From positions 1 to 7,092 of the forward strand of contig JANXUW010000128.1 of assembly GCA_025351985.1 (NCBI GenBank): 7,092 nt of DNA, in the 5' to 3' direction. A model generated the notes under the pieces. The model was not told where the DNA came from, searched no databases, and saw only the letters and a list, made by a program, of their open reading frames with translations. Made by a program: the position numbers and the translations under genes. Every line of letters begins with the position of its first letter. Within the stretch, counting starts at the first letter, position 1. Source of the stretch: Pseudolysobacter sp. (GTDB taxonomy: Bacteria; Pseudomonadota; Gammaproteobacteria; Xanthomonadales; Rhodanobacteraceae). This document shows, one piece after another, positions 1-5,837 of this stretch.

Positions 1-18
1 TTTGCCGAGGAATTCACG

Positions 19-1269
19 ATGTTTGCTGCCGATATGCGTATTGACGGATATGACGACGAACTGGCCAAGGCCATCACCGACGAACGCCAGCGCCAGGAAG
101 ATCATGTCGAGCTGATCGCCTCGGAAAACTACGCCAGCCCGCGCGTGATGGAAGCGCAAGGCAGCGTGCTGACCAACAAATACGCCGAAGGTTATCCGGG
201 CAAACGCTATTACGGCGGTTGCGAATACGTCGATGTGGCCGAGAAACTTGCGATTGCACGGCTCAAGCAATTGTTCGGCGCGACGTATGCGAATGTGCAG
301 CCGCATTCGGGTTCGCAGGCGAATCAGGCGGTGTATCTGGCGTTGCTGCAGCCTGGCGACACGATCCTCGGCATGAGCCTCGCCCACGGCGGCCATCTCA
401 CGCACGGCGCCAAGGTGAATATTTCCGGCAAGCTGTTTCACGCCGTGCAGTACGGCGTCAACGAGCACGGCCTGGTCGATTACGACGAGGTCGAGCGTCT
501 CGCTATCGAGCACAAACCGAAAATGCTGGTCGGCGGATTCAGCGCGTATTCGCAGCTGATGGACTGGGCGCGTTTCCGCGCGATCGCCGACAAGGTCGGT
601 GCGTATCTGTTCGTCGACATGGCGCACGTCGCCGGCCTGGTCGCCGCCGGCGTGTATCCGAATCCGGTGCCGCATGCGCATATCGTCACCTCGACCACGC
701 ACAAGACCTTGCGCGGCCCGCGCGGCGGCTTCATCGTCGCCAACGCGAGCGAGGAGCTTGAGAAAAAACTGCAATCGATCGTGTTCCCCGGTATCCAGGG
801 CGGCCCGCTCATGCACGTCATCGCGGCCAAGGCCGTGGCGTTCAAGGAAGCGCTCGAACCCGCGTTCAAGACCTACCAGCAGCAAGTCGTGAAGAACGCC
901 AAGGCGATGGCGAAAACCTTTATCGAACGCGGTTACAAGATCGTGTCCGGTGGCACCGAAAATCACCTGATGCTGATCGACATGATCGGTCGCGACATTA
1001 CTGGAAAAGATGCCGAAGCCGCGCTCGGCAAAGCGCATATCACGGTCAACAAGAACGCCGTGCCGAACGATCCGCGCTCGCCATTCATCACGTCCGGCCT
1101 GCGTATTGGCACACCGGCGGTGACCACGCGCGGTTATCTCGAAGCCGATTGCATCGAGCTGACGAACTGGATCTGCGACGTGCTCGATGCGACCGCTGAC
1201 GAGTCGGTAATCGCCAAGGTGCGCGACGCTGTAACGGCGCAATGCCGCAAGTTTCCGGTTTACGGATAA
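19..1269 (+). CDS. glyA: Serine hydroxymethyltransferase
   Basis: This cytosolic, PLP-dependent enzyme interconverts serine plus tetrahydrofolate with glycine plus 5,10-methylene-tetrahydrofolate, and is the main source of one-carbon units. The product is 416 residues, the usual length for a bacterial GlyA. The N-terminal [11 protein letters not shown] motif (31-41), the [15 protein letters not shown] stretch, and HSGSQAN are all present. The PLP-binding lysine is K229 in [12 protein letters not shown], the same number as in E. coli. The C-terminal [14 protein letters not shown] motif is intact. The ATG at 19 is supported by GAGGAA at 7-12, six bases upstream. The promoter and any leader lie outside the window. 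The stop is only 4 bases before the next gene's GTG, so transcription probably continues through nrdR. The sequence is closest in feel to Xanthomonadales GlyA, judged from memory. Identification is secure. Confidence 0.98.
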   Translation: MFAADMRIDGYDDELAKAITDERQRQEDHVELIASENYASPRVMEAQGSVLTNKYAEGYPGKRYYGGCEYVDVAEKLAIARLKQLFGATYANVQPHSGSQANQAVYLALLQPGDTILGMSLAHGGHLTHGAKVNISGKLFHAVQYGVNEHGLVDYDEVERLAIEHKPKMLVGGFSAYSQLMDWARFRAIADKVGAYLFVDMAHVAGLVAAGVYPNPVPHAHIVTSTTHKTLRGPRGGFIVANASEELEKKLQSIVFPGIQGGPLMHVIAAKAVAFKEALEPAFKTYQQQVVKNAKAMAKTFIERGYKIVSGGTENHLMLIDMIGRDITGKDAEAALGKAHITVNKNAVPNDPRSPFITSGLRIGTPAVTTRGYLEADCIELTNWICDVLDATADESVIAKVRDAVTAQCRKFPVYG

Positions 1270-1273
1270 AGCA

Positions 1274-1804
1274 GTGGAACCGTCGCAGCCTATGTTGGAC
1301 TTGGATAGCTCATATTGGAGCGAATTAAAGACTGCATACGGCAGTGCTGAGGGGATTCCTGCGCTACTCGCACAGTTGAAAGAGTTTCCACGTACGCAGT
1401 CGTACCGCGATGAACCGTGGTTTTCGTTATGGAGTGCGCTATGCCATCAGGACGATGTCTACAGCGCATCATTTGCGGCTGTACCGCACATTATCGCGGC
1501 CTTGCATATCGATCCGGTGAGGGCGGACTTCAACTATTTTCAACTTCCGGTTTGCATCGAACTAGCTCGACTGGAGAAAGGGCTGCAGGTTCCAACAGAA
1601 TTGGATTTTGCATACCGTAAAGCGATTGCCGATTTGCCCGCGCTGGCCGCAAAAGCTGCTGTAGAAAATTGGCCCGACGAGAAGTGTGCGGTGGCGTTGG
1701 CGGCAACGGCGGTGGCAACTGGGAAGTATGATCTTGCTCGGCTATTGATTGAGATCGAACCGACATCGTACCGCGCGATTGTCGATCGCGAGTTAGAGGC
1801 CTGA
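1274..1804 (+). CDS. Uncharacterised immunity-like (HEAT-like) small protein
   Basis: I cannot name this gene. The product is 176 residues from the GTG at 1274, or 170 from the in-frame ATG at 1292. The GTG has a weak GGA at 1264-1266, and the ATG has no clear Shine-Dalgarno, so the start is open. No signal peptide or membrane segment is visible. The N-terminal half has [21 protein letters not shown] (split around residues 15-35), followed by [19 protein letters not shown] and [10 protein letters not shown]. From memory, this 'YGxAxxIPxLLxxL ... LxHQxxVYxASxAAVPhi' pattern is found in alpha-helical, HEAT-repeat-like proteins that often sit near polymorphic toxins, so an immunity role is an inference. 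Hand counts for rows 1321-1380, 1441-1500 and 1561-1620 give 31, 33 and 28 G+C of 60, against 41 for 2101-2160 in nrdR. This hints at transfer. It sits between glyA and nrdR, overlaps the nrdR start by one base, and carries nrdR's Shine-Dalgarno in its last codons. No toxin gene is visible. Confidence 0.8.
   Translation: MEPSQPMLDLDSSYWSELKTAYGSAEGIPALLAQLKEFPRTQSYRDEPWFSLWSALCHQDDVYSASFAAVPHIIAALHIDPVRADFNYFQLPVCIELARLEKGLQVPTELDFAYRKAIADLPALAAKAAVENWPDEKCAVALAATAVATGKYDLARLLIEIEPTSYRAIVDRELEA
1796..1799 (+). promoter_or_regulatory. Shine-Dalgarno of nrdR inside the upstream gene
   Basis: GAGG lies four bases before the nrdR ATG at 1804, within the last sense codons of the upstream small gene. 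The stop TGA (1802-1804) and the start ATG (1804-1806) share one base. This arrangement favours translational coupling, so translation of the accessory gene may set nrdR expression. Confidence 0.6.
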
Positions 1805-2322
1805 TGCACTGCCCCTTCTGCCAGCACGAAGACACGCGCGTGATCGACTCGCGCGTTTCCGAAGACGGCGCGACAATTCGCCGGCGGCGTGAATGCGAAA
1901 AATGCAGCGAGCGATTCAACACCTTCGAGACCGCCGAAATAAAGTTGCCGGCGCTGGTGAAAAGCGACGGTCGGCGTGAGGCCTTCGACGAGCGCAAGCT
2001 GCGTATCGGATTGGAGCGCGCGCTGCAAAAACGCCCGGTCAGCAGCGATGCAGTCGATAATGTGTTGCGCGAAGTGGTGCGCCAGTTGCGCGGCGTGAAC
2101 GAGCGCGAAGTGCCGTCGCGCCGCGTCGGCGAATGGGTGATGGACGAACTCAAACGCCTCGATCAAGTCGCCTACGTGCGCTTCGCTTCGGTGTATCGGC
2201 GTTTCGAGGACGTGCAGGCGTTCCGCGAGGAAATCGAAAAACTCGAACGCGATCTGCCCGAGATCGAAGGCCTGCAATTGCCCTTGCTCGGCAATATGCA
2301 AAACATCACGCGCAAAGCCTGA
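1804..2322 (+). CDS. nrdR: Transcriptional repressor NrdR
   Basis: NrdR is a zinc-ribbon/ATP-cone repressor that senses ATP/dATP and turns off ribonucleotide reductase operons by binding NrdR boxes. The product is 172 residues. The zinc ligands are C3 and C6 (MHCPFC) and C31 and C34 (CEKC), separated by the basic IRRRRE stretch. The ATP-cone spans roughly 49-139, from [12 protein letters not shown] to [12 protein letters not shown]. Most NrdR proteins end near residue 150. Here a tail from about 140 ([17 protein letters not shown] onward) adds about 20 residues, which I recall as common in Xanthomonadales. The start is fixed by the universally conserved MHCPFC N-terminus. Its position between glyA and the rib genes matches the conserved nrdR-rib neighbourhood of gammaproteobacteria. 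It overlaps the upstream gene by one base, and the next gene follows after 8 bases. Confidence 0.97.
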   Translation: MHCPFCQHEDTRVIDSRVSEDGATIRRRRECEKCSERFNTFETAEIKLPALVKSDGRREAFDERKLRIGLERALQKRPVSSDAVDNVLREVVRQLRGVNEREVPSRRVGEWVMDELKRLDQVAYVRFASVYRRFEDVQAFREEIEKLERDLPEIEGLQLPLLGNMQNITRKA

Positions 2323-2330
2323 TCCGGCGC

Positions 2331-3014
2331 ATGTCCGCGGCACCGCTCAGCGACGAGAAAATCGTCGATTGCTGGAACACCAACGCCAATGCGTGGGGCG
2401 AGGCGATCCGCGCGGGACAGATCGAGAGTCGCACCCTCGTCACCAATCGGGCGATCATCGACGCCGTACTCCGGCACGAGCCGACGTCCATACTCGACCT
2501 CGGTTGTGGCGAAGGCTGGCTCGCTCGCGAGCTCATGGCGCGTGGCAAACACGTGCTCGGTGTTGATGCCGTGCCGGCGTTGATCGAACAGGCGCGTGAC
2601 GCTGGCGGTCGTTTCGAAGTGATGTCGTACGAAGACATCGCTGCCGGAAAATTGCACGAGCGCTTCGACCTGATCGTGGCGAATTTCTCGCTGCTCGGCG
2701 AGGATGTAGTGGCGCAATTATTTGCCGCCCTGCCACGGCTGTTGAATGCGCACGGTGTGTTCATCGTGCAGACCGTCCATCCGCTGCAAGCCTGTGGCGA
2801 TTTGCCTTATATCGATGGCTGGCGTGTCGGTTCGTGGGCCGGATTCAGCGGCGATTTCATCGATCCGGCACCGTGGTATTTCCGCACGCTGGCGTCGTGG
2901 CTGAAGCTGTTTGTCGCGCACGGTTTCGAACTGATCGAGCTGAACGAACCGCTACATCCGAACAACGGAAAACCCGCATCGGTGATTTTTGTCGGCAAGC
3001 GTTCAGACAGCTGA
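2331..3014 (+). CDS. Class I SAM-dependent methyltransferase, substrate unknown
   Basis: This is a predicted soluble S-adenosylmethionine-dependent methyltransferase of 227 residues with a Rossmann-like fold. SAM-binding motif I is ILDLGCGEG at 54-62. The acidic residue ending the second strand is D79 in VLGVDA. The fourth-strand motif is FDLIVANFSLL at 112-122, and a helix with ALPRLLNAHGVFIVQTVHP follows. The C-terminal part (about 150-220), including YIDGWRVGSWAGF and APWYFRTLASW, probably forms the substrate side. The substrate cannot be told from sequence; small molecule and quinone methyltransferases share this layout. The ATG at 2331 is preferred because it precedes the first family-like segment (VDCWNTNANAWGEA, 12-25). 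The same frame stays open upstream, but that part lies inside nrdR. The 8-base gap after nrdR and the lack of a strong Shine-Dalgarno suggest coupled translation. Confidence 0.9.
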   Translation: MSAAPLSDEKIVDCWNTNANAWGEAIRAGQIESRTLVTNRAIIDAVLRHEPTSILDLGCGEGWLARELMARGKHVLGVDAVPALIEQARDAGGRFEVMSYEDIAAGKLHERFDLIVANFSLLGEDVVAQLFAALPRLLNAHGVFIVQTVHPLQACGDLPYIDGWRVGSWAGFSGDFIDPAPWYFRTLASWLKLFVAHGFELIELNEPLHPNNGKPASVIFVGKRSDS

Positions 3015-3033
3015 CGACAAGATCGCAGCATGG

Positions 3034-3070
3034 TCCGGCGGCGCAGAAATCATTCTGCGAATGTGCCGGA
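3034..3070 (+). other. Two-part hairpin after the methyltransferase gene
   Basis: Two nested stems are visible. The outer stem is TCCGGC (3034-3039) with GCCGGA (3065-3070). The inner stem is CGCAGAA (3042-3048) with TTCTGCG (3053-3059), closing a four-base loop. It begins 19 bases after the methyltransferase stop and could slow or end transcription or protect the mRNA 3' end. No T-run follows, only seven A's at 3080-3086, so it is not a standard intrinsic terminator. Confidence 0.4.
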
Positions 3071-3114
3071 CATGGCGACAAAAAAAGTCGCGCAGGGCGA
3101 ACGGATTTTCGCAA

Positions 3115-3147
3115 GTCCGGCATCGTGCGGTTGACGCTATGCCGGGC
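3115..3147 (+). other. Hairpin overlapping the candidate promoter
   Basis: GTCCGGCAT (3115-3123) pairs with ATGCCGGGC (3139-3147), nine pairs with one G-T, around a 15-base loop. The loop contains most of the TTGACG hexamer (3131-3136). It may be chance in GC-rich sequence, or a protein-binding dyad or mRNA structure. Confidence 0.3.
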
Positions 3148-3159
3148 AAACGACACTAT
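3131..3159 (+). promoter_or_regulatory. Candidate sigma-70 promoter for the DUF3011 gene and ribD
   Basis: TTGACG (3131-3136) is a five-of-six match to the -35 hexamer. At a 17-base spacing, CACTAT (3154-3159) is only a three-of-six -10. Transcription would begin near 3166 and leave a short leader before the ATG at 3203. This is the best promoter-like match in the 188-base gap, but the -10 is weak. Confidence 0.35.
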
Positions 3160-3202
3160 CCGTTCGGGGATATTCAACTTCGCAAATCTTGAGGGGAAAG
3201 CT

Positions 3203-3757
3203 ATGTTTTTGCGTGCGGTAATGGCGGTTTTCGTGGTTGCAACATTGAGCTTGGCGGTGCCCGCGCACGCGCGGCATGACGACGACAGCATCGAGTGCCG
3301 ATCGAGCGGCTACAAGTACAACGAATGCGAAGCACCGTTCCGTCATCCGCAGCTCGTGCAACAGCTTTCCGATACCGAGTGTGTGGTCAACAAAAACTGG
3401 GGTTACAACCGCGATAACGGTGCGATCTGGGTGTCCGAAGGCTGCGCCGGCATATTTGCCGACAGTCGCGGCCAGGATTCGGGCCGAGGGCGCGATCGCG
3501 ATGATCGCGACGACCGTAATTCCGATCGCGACCGTGACCGCGACCGTCGCGACGACCGCAATGATCGTTCGCGCGAAGAAGTCGTCGAATGCCGCAGCAG
3601 CGGTTATGCCTTTGCGCGTTGTGATGTCAGCTGGCGCCGCGCGCGTTTGATCGAGCAATTGTCAGGCACGCGTTGTGTCGAAGGCGACAACTGGGGACTC
3701 GACCGCGACGGTTTGTGGGTCGACAAGGGTTGCGGCGGTCGTTTCGCCGGGCATTAA
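3203..3757 (+). CDS. Secreted protein with two DUF3011 repeats and an RD-rich linker
   Basis: This is a 184-residue exported protein of unknown function. A signal peptide spans 1-23: MFLRAV, a hydrophobic stretch (AVFVVATLSLAV), then AHA just before R24, which predicts signal peptidase I cleavage. Two copies of the DUF3011-type unit follow. The first (about 31-85) starts ECRSSGY and has C32, C42, C60 and C81. The second (about 129-181) starts ECRSSGY again and has C130, C140, C158 and C177. Each holds the pattern LSxTxCVxxxNWG ... WVxxGCxGxF. The cysteine spacing suggests two disulfides per unit in the periplasm. The linker (94-124) is almost all Arg and Asp with a few Asn and Ser, so it is likely disordered and charge-balanced. 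GAGGGG at 3191-3196 supports the ATG at 3203. The gene ends 30 bases before ribD, so the two are probably cotranscribed although no functional link is evident. Confidence 0.88.
   Translation: MFLRAVMAVFVVATLSLAVPAHARHDDDSIECRSSGYKYNECEAPFRHPQLVQQLSDTECVVNKNWGYNRDNGAIWVSEGCAGIFADSRGQDSGRGRDRDDRDDRNSDRDRDRDRRDDRNDRSREEVVECRSSGYAFARCDVSWRRARLIEQLSGTRCVEGDNWGLDRDGLWVDKGCGGRFAGH
3484..3570 (+). repeat. Degenerate GAYCGC-rich repeat encoding the RD linker
   Basis: The linker DNA is built from imperfect GATCGC/GACCGY units. TCGCGACGACCG occurs at 3505-3516 and again at 3547-3558, 42 bases (14 codons) apart, and the match continues with TAAT versus CAAT. Such sequence can change length by slippage or unequal recombination in steps of whole codons. 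Confidence 0.6.
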
Positions 3758-3787
3758 ATCGCGCGTTGTTTCGATAGCGATATAGCC

Positions 3788-4894
3788 GTGTTCAGCGCCC
3801 TCGATCATAAACACATGGCGCACGCGTTGCGCCTGGCCGAGCACGGTTTGTATACGACAGCGCCGAATCCGCGCGTCGGGTGTGTGATTGCGCATGGCGA
3901 TGAAATCGTCGGCAGCGGCTGGCATCGGCGCGCCGGTGAAGCGCATGCGGAAGTGTTGGCGTTGCGCGAAGCGGGTGAACGTGCGCGTGGTGCCACCGCG
4001 TATGTCACGCTCGAACCGTGCGCGCATCACGGCCGCACGCCGCCGTGTGCGGACGCGTTGTTTGCCGCGGGTGTAGCGCGTGTGGTGATCGCCATTGACG
4101 ATCCGTTTGCAGAAGTCGCCGGACGTGGCATCGCCCGCTTGCGCGACGCCGGAATCACGGTCGATATCGGCTTGTTGCGCGAGCAAGCGTACGAACTCAA
4201 TCGCGGATTTTTCTCGCGCATCCAGCGCCGTCGACCGTGGCTGCGTATCAAGCTCGCGATGAGCCTGGACGGGCGCACCGCGCTCGCCAACGGCCAGTCG
4301 CAATGGATCACCGGCGAGGCCGCGCGCGCCGATGTGCAGCTTTGGCGTGCGCAGTCTTCGGCGATACTCACCGGCAGCGGCACGGCCCTCGCCGATAACC
4401 CGCGCTTGACCGTGCGTTTGCCCGATACGACGCCGTTTCAAACACCGTTGCGCGTGTTGCTCGACAGCGATTTGCGGGTATCGATAACGAATCATTTGTT
4501 CGATGGCGGCGCGCCAACTCTGGTTTATCACGATGCGACGCCGGCGCAATTGGCGACATCGGTTTCAGCAAATCGATCGAGCGTCGAATATCATCGAATC
4601 GTTCGCACCGACGATGGCCGACTCTCTCTGCCTGCGCTGCTGCAAGATCTCGCCGCGCGCGATATCAACGAGCTGCATGTCGAAGCCGGCCCAACGCTCA
4701 GCGGCGCATTGATCGCCGCCAATCTGGTCGACGAGCTGTTGCTGTATATTGCGCCGTGCCTGCTCGGCGACAGCGCGCGGCCGCTGCTGGTTTTGCCGGA
4801 ATTGCAAGCGATCGGTGACCGCAGCACGTGGCGCACGCTTGAACAACGTCAATTCGGCCCCGATATGCGTCTGTTGCTTCGTCCGAATTCCTAG
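3788..4894 (+). CDS. ribD: Bifunctional pyrimidine deaminase / pyrimidine reductase RibD
   Basis: RibD carries out the second and third steps of riboflavin synthesis. It deaminates 2,5-diamino-6-ribosylamino-4-pyrimidinone 5'-phosphate and then reduces the ribosyl side chain with NADPH. The product is 368 residues, a normal length. The N-terminal deaminase (about 8-145) has substrate motif TAPNPRVGCVI (24-34), H53 and E55 in HAE, and zinc ligands C78 and C87 in PCAHHGRTPPC. The reductase (about 149-365) starts RPWLRIKLAMSLDGRTAL and continues with SQWITGEAAR, TGSGTALADNPRLTVR and, near the end, HVEAGPTLSGALI. The GTG at 3788 is the only suitable start between the in-frame TAA at 3755 and the conserved MAHALRLAE helix. 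ATG at 3815 would clip conserved sequence. No good Shine-Dalgarno is seen. ribE follows after 11 bases. Confidence 0.97.
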   Translation: MFSALDHKHMAHALRLAEHGLYTTAPNPRVGCVIAHGDEIVGSGWHRRAGEAHAEVLALREAGERARGATAYVTLEPCAHHGRTPPCADALFAAGVARVVIAIDDPFAEVAGRGIARLRDAGITVDIGLLREQAYELNRGFFSRIQRRRPWLRIKLAMSLDGRTALANGQSQWITGEAARADVQLWRAQSSAILTGSGTALADNPRLTVRLPDTTPFQTPLRVLLDSDLRVSITNHLFDGGAPTLVYHDATPAQLATSVSANRSSVEYHRIVRTDDGRLSLPALLQDLAARDINELHVEAGPTLSGALIAANLVDELLLYIAPCLLGDSARPLLVLPELQAIGDRSTWRTLEQRQFGPDMRLLLRPNS

Positions 4895-4905
4895 AGTTTC
4901 TTCGT

Positions 4906-5562
4906 ATGTTCACCGGTATCATCCAAACCTTGGGGCGCATCACGCGCACCGAACCGCGCGGTGGCGATTTGCGCCTCAGCATCCACGCGCCCGCGCTGGA
5001 TTTTTCCGATGTGCGCCTCGGCGACAGCATTGCGGTATCGGGCGTGTGCTTGACCGTGGTCGCGCTCGATGCAGCGACGTTCGCGGCCGATGTCTCGAAC
5101 GAAACATTGGCTTGCACGACGCTTGGCGCGCTCGCATCGGGTGCCGCGGTGAATCTCGAAAAAGCCTTGCGCCTGGCCGACCGGCTCGGTGGTCATCTCG
5201 TGTCGGGGCATGTCGATGGCGTCGGCAAGGTGATTGCGGTGCATGCCGATGGACGCTCGCAGCGCTGGACGTTCGAAGCGCCACAGGAAATTGCGCGCTA
5301 CATCGCGGCGAAAGGTTCGATCTGCATCGAAGGCGTCAGCCTGACCGTGAACGATGTGCAGGGATCGCGTTTCGGCGTCAACCTGATTCCGCACACGCAG
5401 GAGCAGACCACGTTCCATGCCTTACGCGTGGGTTCGGCGGTCAATCTCGAGGTCGACCTGATCGCGCGTTATGTCGAGCGATTGCACAGCGTGCCGGCCG
5501 ATTTGCCGGATCACGCCAGCATTGTCGATGCGGAGTTCTTGCGCCAGCACGGGTTTGCGTGA
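4906..5562 (+). CDS. ribE: Riboflavin synthase, alpha subunit
   Basis: This enzyme (called ribC in E. coli) dismutates two 6,7-dimethyl-8-ribityllumazine molecules into riboflavin and the pyrimidine precursor, acting as a cytosolic trimer. The product is 218 residues. It begins with the invariant MFTGII, whose F2 is conserved at the active site. Two lumazine-binding repeats are seen. The first (about 1-95) has SGVCLTV at 45-51 and VSNETL at 63-68. The second (about 96-190) has GGHLVSGHVDG at 95-105, IEGVSLTVND at 141-150 and IPHTQEQTTF at 161-170. The repeats end with NLEKALRLADR and NLEVDLIARYVER, as expected for an internal duplication. The start ATG is fixed by the MFTGII motif; only a weak TAGAG precedes it. 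It forms a two-gene run with ribD. A possible terminator overlaps its stop codon. Confidence 0.97.
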   Translation: MFTGIIQTLGRITRTEPRGGDLRLSIHAPALDFSDVRLGDSIAVSGVCLTVVALDAATFAADVSNETLACTTLGALASGAAVNLEKALRLADRLGGHLVSGHVDGVGKVIAVHADGRSQRWTFEAPQEIARYIAAKGSICIEGVSLTVNDVQGSRFGVNLIPHTQEQTTFHALRVGSAVNLEVDLIARYVERLHSVPADLPDHASIVDAEFLRQHGFA

Positions 5563-5582
5563 GACTCGCGCGCGTGTTTTTT
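5548..5582 (+). terminator. Possible intrinsic terminator at the ribE stop
   Basis: GCGTGA (5557-5562) pairs with TCGCGC (5566-5571), with one G-T, around a three-base loop. An outer CACG (5548-5551) can pair with CGTG (5573-5576), and six T's follow at 5577-5582. The stem is interrupted by an asymmetric internal loop, so efficiency is uncertain. If it works, ribBX would need its own promoter. Confidence 0.35.
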
Positions 5583-5628
5583 CGATTCCGAAATCGCCAA
5601 TCAAAAAGCTTACGAAAACATAAAAATA

Positions 5629-5758
5629 GCCGTCATTCCAGCGCAGGCTGGAATCCAGTTCTTGCTCTTGACGCCTCGCTAATTCTTCTTCGACGACAAT
5701 TTGGCGTTTGCGTATCCTGCCGGAAGAACTGGATCCCAGCCTGCGCTGGGATGACGGC
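5629..5758 (+). repeat. REPIN-like element: two inverted REP palindromes
   Basis: Two 35-base arms (5629-5663 and 5724-5758) are inverted repeats of each other, with 33 of 35 positions matching, around a 60-base spacer. Each arm has its own hairpin: ATTCCAGC/GCTGGAAT (5635-5654, loop GCAG) and ATCCCAGC/GCTGGGAT (5733-5752, loop CTGC). The two differing positions form one base pair within each arm, T5637-A5652 versus C5735-G5750, so each local hairpin stays perfect. The family matches the widespread GTCATTCC...GGAATCCAG palindromes, whose accidental translations give the familiar WIPACAGMT signature, seen here too in a + frame. No transposase is present. It lies wholly between ribE and ribBX. 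It may be mobilised in trans by a RAYT enzyme elsewhere, and may also act on mRNA ends or supercoiling; both are inference. Confidence 0.85.
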
Positions 5759-5761
5759 AGT

Positions 5762-5790
5762 TTGAGATGTCGAGGCCAGATTTCTATCGC
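5762..5790 (+). promoter_or_regulatory. Weak candidate promoter for ribBX
   Basis: TTGAGA (5762-5767), 17 bases, then TATCGC (5785-5790) lie just after the REP-like element and about 50 bases before the ribBX ATG. Match to sigma-70 hexamers is modest. The 275-base gap makes a separate promoter reasonable. No FMN riboswitch core was found in this gap. Confidence 0.25.
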
Positions 5791-5837
5791 TTTCACTGCG
5801 CCGTCCACGGCCACAAAAAAATCAACGGATCACCCGC

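Noticed and set aside
1..18. Glycine riboswitch upstream of glyA
   Set aside because: Only 18 bases precede the start codon in this window, too few to assess.
2133..2330. Upstream extension of the methyltransferase frame into nrdR
   Set aside because: The extra 66 codons lie inside nrdR, are Arg-rich, and have no family resemblance; ATG at 2331 fits the domain start.
1540..2343. Minus-strand reading frame (267 codons) opposite the small gene and nrdR
   Set aside because: It covers most of two + strand genes that are better supported, and no known domain or ribosome site is visible.
3034..3086. Hairpin plus A-run considered as an intrinsic terminator
   Set aside because: On the + strand the stem is followed by A's, not T's. 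On the minus strand the T-run would precede the hairpin, and no minus-strand gene is supported there.
2834..3202. Upstream extension of the DUF3011 frame
   Set aside because: A strong Shine-Dalgarno (GAGGGG) and a clear signal peptide both support starting at 3203; the extension overlaps the methyltransferase gene.
3484..3570. Repeat block considered as a CRISPR-like or tandem non-coding array
   Set aside because: Units are short, degenerate, in frame and without unique spacers; they encode the Arg/Asp linker.
3662..4549. Minus-strand reading frame (295 codons) opposite ribD
   Set aside because: Shadow of ribD; Arg-rich low-information sequence typical of antisense frames at high GC.
4749..5765. 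Plus-strand frame running through the ends of ribD and ribE and across the REP-like element
   Set aside because: It is out of frame with two secure genes. Its tail contains the WIPACAGMT-type translation of the palindrome, a common source of spurious gene calls.
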